Source of the DNA: Methylomarinum sp964474415
GTDB taxonomy: Bacteria > Pseudomonadota > Gammaproteobacteria > Methylococcales > Methylomonadaceae
Reading direction: 5' to 3'
DNA length: 9,616 bases
NCBI GenBank assembly: GCA_964474415.1
Contig: CAYYSO010000094.1
Location: 1 to 9,616, forward strand
Position numbers and translations under genes: made by a program. The notes beneath the pieces are model-generated. The model searched no databases and was not told the origin of the DNA. It saw only the letters and a program-made list of their open reading frames with translations. Numbering within the stretch: position 1 is the stretch's first letter; each line of letters opens with the position of its first letter. Positions 7,598-9,616 of the stretch are shown piece by piece.

Positions 7598-7606
7598 AGA
7601 CAGCTT
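7587..7606. repeat. Small inverted repeat in the hemB/mlaC divergent region
   Basis: AAGCTG at 7587-7592 and CAGCTT at 7601-7606 are exact inverted copies around an 8-base centre. The repeat overlaps the proposed hemB -35 box. A T-run begins about 10 bases to the right (7617-7623), too far for an intrinsic terminator, and no rightward gene precedes it. The rest of 7467-7743 is AT-rich, with no open frame of credible coding character and no RNA gene I recognise. Confidence 0.3.
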
Positions 7607-7734
7607 AGTGACATAATTTTTTTCGAGTACGTTCCTTATTTTTGCTTTGGATGAGTCAGAATATGTCCTGAGTTATTGTATCAGTGTATCATGTCCATTG
7701 TTTGAAAATGGAATGTATGATGCTGAATATTTTT

Positions 7735-7738
7735 GGAG
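7735..7738 (+). promoter_or_regulatory. Ribosome-binding site fixing the mlaC start
   Basis: GGAG lies five bases before the ATG at 7744. It is the only good Shine-Dalgarno sequence near this gene and sets the start just ahead of a typical signal peptide, ruling out the upstream GTG at 7684. Confidence 0.75.
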
Positions 7739-7743
7739 TTTTT

Positions 7744-8382
7744 ATGAGAATTAACTATTACACCCAATTATTTTTATTTGTGCTTTTGGCGATGTTCATG
7801 TCTGTGGCATCGGCAACCGCGAAAGATTTGGCGGCACCTCAATTAGCCATTCAGGAGGCGTCAAATAAATTAAAAGACAGGTTACAGGACAAGTCTTTTA
7901 CTAAAGACTTTAAACAAATAAACCAGTTTGTCGAAGATGTCATTGAGCCGCATGTGGATTTTAATCGTATATCCGCGCTGGTATTAGGCAAGCTATGGAA
8001 AAAGGCCAGTCCTGAAGAGAGAGCCGATTTTAAAAAAGAATTTCACACTTTACTGGTCAGAACCTATTCACGAGCATTCATTGAATTTAAAGATTGGTCA
8101 GTTCGTTTTTTGCCTCTGAATATGAAAGAAGGCGCTAGAAAAGTGATTGTCAAAACAGAAGTTTTACAGCCGGGTATTCAGCCCATTGGTGTAAATTACA
8201 GGATGCTGTTGGAGAAAGGTCAGTGGAAAGCGTATGACATTATGATTGAGGGCGTGAGTCTGGTGACTAATTACCGGACTAGTTTCAAAAATGAAGTCAG
8301 ACGGACCGGTTCGCTAAAAGCAGTAATTGAACAATTGGCGAAGCGTAATAAGGAAGCTCTGTCTGTAAAAGAAACCTCCTGA
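7744..8382 (+). CDS. mlaC: Periplasmic phospholipid-binding protein of the MlaC/Ttg2D family
   Basis: MlaC-family proteins shuttle phospholipids across the periplasm between the outer-membrane MlaA complex and the inner-membrane MlaFEDB transporter. The 212-residue length matches E. coli MlaC (211). A signal peptide covers residues 1-26, with a hydrophobic core (LFLFVLLAMFMSVA) and an ATA-KD cleavage site. The mature part contains the family hallmarks: FVEDVIEPHVDFNRIS, LVLGKLWKKASPEERADFKKEF, LLVRTYSRAF and, near the C-terminus, WKAYDIMIEGVSLVTNYRTSF at 161-181. The start is set by GGAG five bases before the ATG. No mlaA, B, D, E or F gene is present in the window. A related subfamily (HpnM) works in hopanoid-producing bacteria, so the exact branch is uncertain. 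cmoB follows 135 bases downstream on the same strand, after a stable hairpin. Confidence 0.9.
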   Translation: MRINYYTQLFLFVLLAMFMSVASATAKDLAAPQLAIQEASNKLKDRLQDKSFTKDFKQINQFVEDVIEPHVDFNRISALVLGKLWKKASPEERADFKKEFHTLLVRTYSRAFIEFKDWSVRFLPLNMKEGARKVIVKTEVLQPGIQPIGVNYRMLLEKGQWKAYDIMIEGVSLVTNYRTSFKNEVRRTGSLKAVIEQLAKRNKEALSVKETS

Positions 8383-8421
8383 TACTTTATTTATTGTGCC
8401 TGTTGTACCTGAAAATGATTT

Positions 8422-8453
8422 TTGGTTAGATTGACGATAGGAAGTCTAACCAA
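8422..8453 (+). repeat. Strong hairpin in the mlaC-cmoB gap
   Basis: TTGGTTAGA at 8422-8430 and TCTAACCAA at 8445-8453 are perfect 9-base inverted copies. In RNA the stem can grow inward by a U-G and a U-A pair to 11 pairs, leaving a 10-base loop (8433-8442). The 3' arm can instead pair with GGTTA at 8454-8458 (TAACC-AA-GGTTA), which would be mutually exclusive with the main stem. A T6 run at 8464-8469 lies 10 bases beyond the stem, too far for a textbook terminator. It may be a weak mlaC terminator, an mRNA-end stabiliser or a leader structure of cmoB. Confidence 0.55.
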
Positions 8454-8517
8454 GGTTAATAAATTTTTTATAGTAAAAAACACATCTACTTTTGCTGTCA
8501 ATGATAGCGACGAAAAA

Positions 8518-9492
8518 ATGATGATGGATTATCAACCTTTATATAGTGCTTTGCAGGAAGCTAATCTGGAATCCTGGGCTGATAAGTTGCCACTCCAACT
8601 TCAGCAGGCATTCGACAATAAGCATCATGGAAATTTGAGTCAATGGAAATTGGCTGTTGAGCAAATAGAGGCATTGATACCCTCCACACGGGAAATTATC
8701 AATGGTGTTAGCATAGGAGCCGCTTCAGACTTATCTGAAGCTCAACAAGTTCATCTCGAACAAACGCTGAAGAAACTTCTGCCCTGGCGCAAAGGCCCTT
8801 ATCACTTATTTGGACTTCACCTGGACACAGAATGGCGTTCGGACTGGAAATGGGAGCGCTTGAAAAATCAAATCAGTCCTCTGACAAATCGCATGGTTTT
8901 GGATGTCGGTTGCGGTAATGGTTATCATTGCTGGCGAATGTCGGGAGCGGGTGCCAGATTGGTCGTAGGCATAGACCCGTATTTGTTAAATGTGATGCAG
9001 TTTCTGGTAATCAGAAAGCTCTATGGCGATGCGCCTGTTTTTGTGTTGCCATTGAGTATTGAAGAGATTCCGGGCAGGATTGAAGCTTTTGATACCGTAT
9101 TTTCAATGGGAGTGTTGTATCATCGTCGCTCGCCGATTGATCATTTGCTGGAGTTGAAAGGATGTTTGCGACCAGGAGGAGAATTAGTCCTGGAAACACT
9201 CATAATTGAAGGCATTGACGGTCAGGTATTACTGCCGCCGGGACGTTATGCCAGAATGCGGAATGTCTGGTTTTTACCCAGTTGTGATGCACTTGTCAGT
9301 TGGCTACATCGTTGTGGATTTGGTAACGTACGGTTACTGGATGTGACTAAAACAACCATTCAAGAACAACGCACAACTGAGTGGATGCCATTTCATTCGT
9401 TAAAAGATTTTCTCTCCCCTGATAATAAAGATTTGACCTGTGAAGGTCTACCTGCGCCAATCAGGGCTATTTTTACGGCCAATGTCGCTTAA
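8518..9492 (+). CDS. cmoB: tRNA U34 carboxymethyltransferase
   Basis: CmoB moves a carboxymethyl group from carboxy-S-adenosylmethionine to 5-hydroxyuridine at wobble position 34 of tRNA, giving uridine-5-oxyacetic acid and wider codon reading. The protein contains RKGPYHLFGLHLDTEWRSDWKWERL, in which the K of WRK, W of DTEW and K of DWKW correspond to the E. coli ligand residues K91, W105 and K110. The methyltransferase loop is LDVGCGNGYHCWRM, followed by VGIDP, FDTVFSMGVLYHRRSP, LVLETL, RYARMRNVWFLPS and EQRTTEWM. The C-terminal PAPIRAIF carries the final conserved arginine. Three in-frame ATGs stand in tandem (8518, 8521, 8524), giving 324, 323 or 322 residues against 323 in E. coli. No good ribosome-binding site picks between them. 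The frame stays open to a TTG at 8422, but that codon lies in the intergenic hairpin. cmoA, which makes the cofactor and is often adjacent, is not in the window. Confidence 0.96.
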   Translation: MMMDYQPLYSALQEANLESWADKLPLQLQQAFDNKHHGNLSQWKLAVEQIEALIPSTREIINGVSIGAASDLSEAQQVHLEQTLKKLLPWRKGPYHLFGLHLDTEWRSDWKWERLKNQISPLTNRMVLDVGCGNGYHCWRMSGAGARLVVGIDPYLLNVMQFLVIRKLYGDAPVFVLPLSIEEIPGRIEAFDTVFSMGVLYHRRSPIDHLLELKGCLRPGGELVLETLIIEGIDGQVLLPPGRYARMRNVWFLPSCDALVSWLHRCGFGNVRLLDVTKTTIQEQRTTEWMPFHSLKDFLSPDNKDLTCEGLPAPIRAIFTANVA

Positions 9493-9507
9493 CCTAAGTC
9501 CTTCAGA

Positions 9508-9530
9508 ACAAGAACCAAAGCCATTCTTGT
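9508..9530 (+). terminator. Weak hairpin downstream of cmoB
   Basis: ACAAGAA at 9508-9514 and TTCTTGT at 9524-9530 form a 7-pair stem with a 9-base loop, 15 bases after the cmoB stop. No T-tract follows, so an intrinsic terminator is not well supported. The remaining bases to the end of the window show no gene start I can identify. Confidence 0.2.
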
Positions 9531-9616
9531 CAAAAGCTTCCTGCCATTGTGTTTATTTATAGTATCTACTCATCCGGTAGTTATTTAGCGGCTGTAGGAT
9601 ATTGATTTATCAGGAC

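Noticed and set aside
7420..7608. Short rightward open frame crossing the hemB start
   Set aside because: It overlaps hemB in antisense and the hemB promoter candidate, with no ribosome-binding site or family signal.

Overview
The window looks like chromosomal DNA from a gammaproteobacterium with an AT-leaning genome. All recognisable proteins are core bacterial functions, and the best-known ones (biosynthetic IlvA with two regulatory domains, cysteine-free HemB, MlaC, CmoB) have gammaproteobacterial character. CmoB is largely restricted to that class and its relatives. The HDOD protein next to a PilZ-like protein would suit an environmental member such as a methanotroph, but I cannot fix the genus from sequence alone. 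There is no sign of a phage, transposon, CRISPR array, tRNA or rRNA.

Layout, left to right. (1) ilvA (threonine deaminase, isoleucine pathway) runs rightward from position 24 to 1556. (2) Convergent with it is a leftward gene for a regulatory protein with an N-terminal cyclic-nucleotide-binding-like fold and an HDOD domain (1690-2967). (3) Divergent from that, across about 240 bp of AT-rich DNA containing a perfect 8-bp-arm palindrome, is a rightward gene for a 563-residue protein of unknown function (3205-4896). Its C-terminal part resembles an atypical, split PilZ (c-di-GMP receptor) domain. (4) A leftward cluster follows: hemB (porphobilinogen synthase, haem), a gene for a six-helix membrane protein of unknown function, and aroE (shikimate dehydrogenase, aromatic amino acids). 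The last two overlap by 11 bases. (5) Divergent from hemB, a rightward pair encodes a periplasmic MlaC/Ttg2D-type lipid-binding protein and CmoB, which makes the cmo5U34 wobble base of tRNA.

How the genes relate. The metabolic genes belong to separate pathways and look like an ordinary housekeeping mosaic, not one system. The part least explained by known biology is the divergent HDOD/PilZ-like pair, which could form a small signalling module. That link rests only on adjacency and fold type. The mlaC gene is apart from any mlaFEDB genes, and cmoB is apart from cmoA, at least within this window.

Several start codons need care. The longest open frames for the HDOD protein, hemB, mlaC and cmoB begin at TTG or GTG codons well upstream of the likely true starts. 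I have moved these starts inward using ribosome-binding sites, promoter overlap, signal-peptide position and family lengths. No gene-free stretch exceeds 300 bases; the longest is the 277-base hemB/mlaC divergent region.
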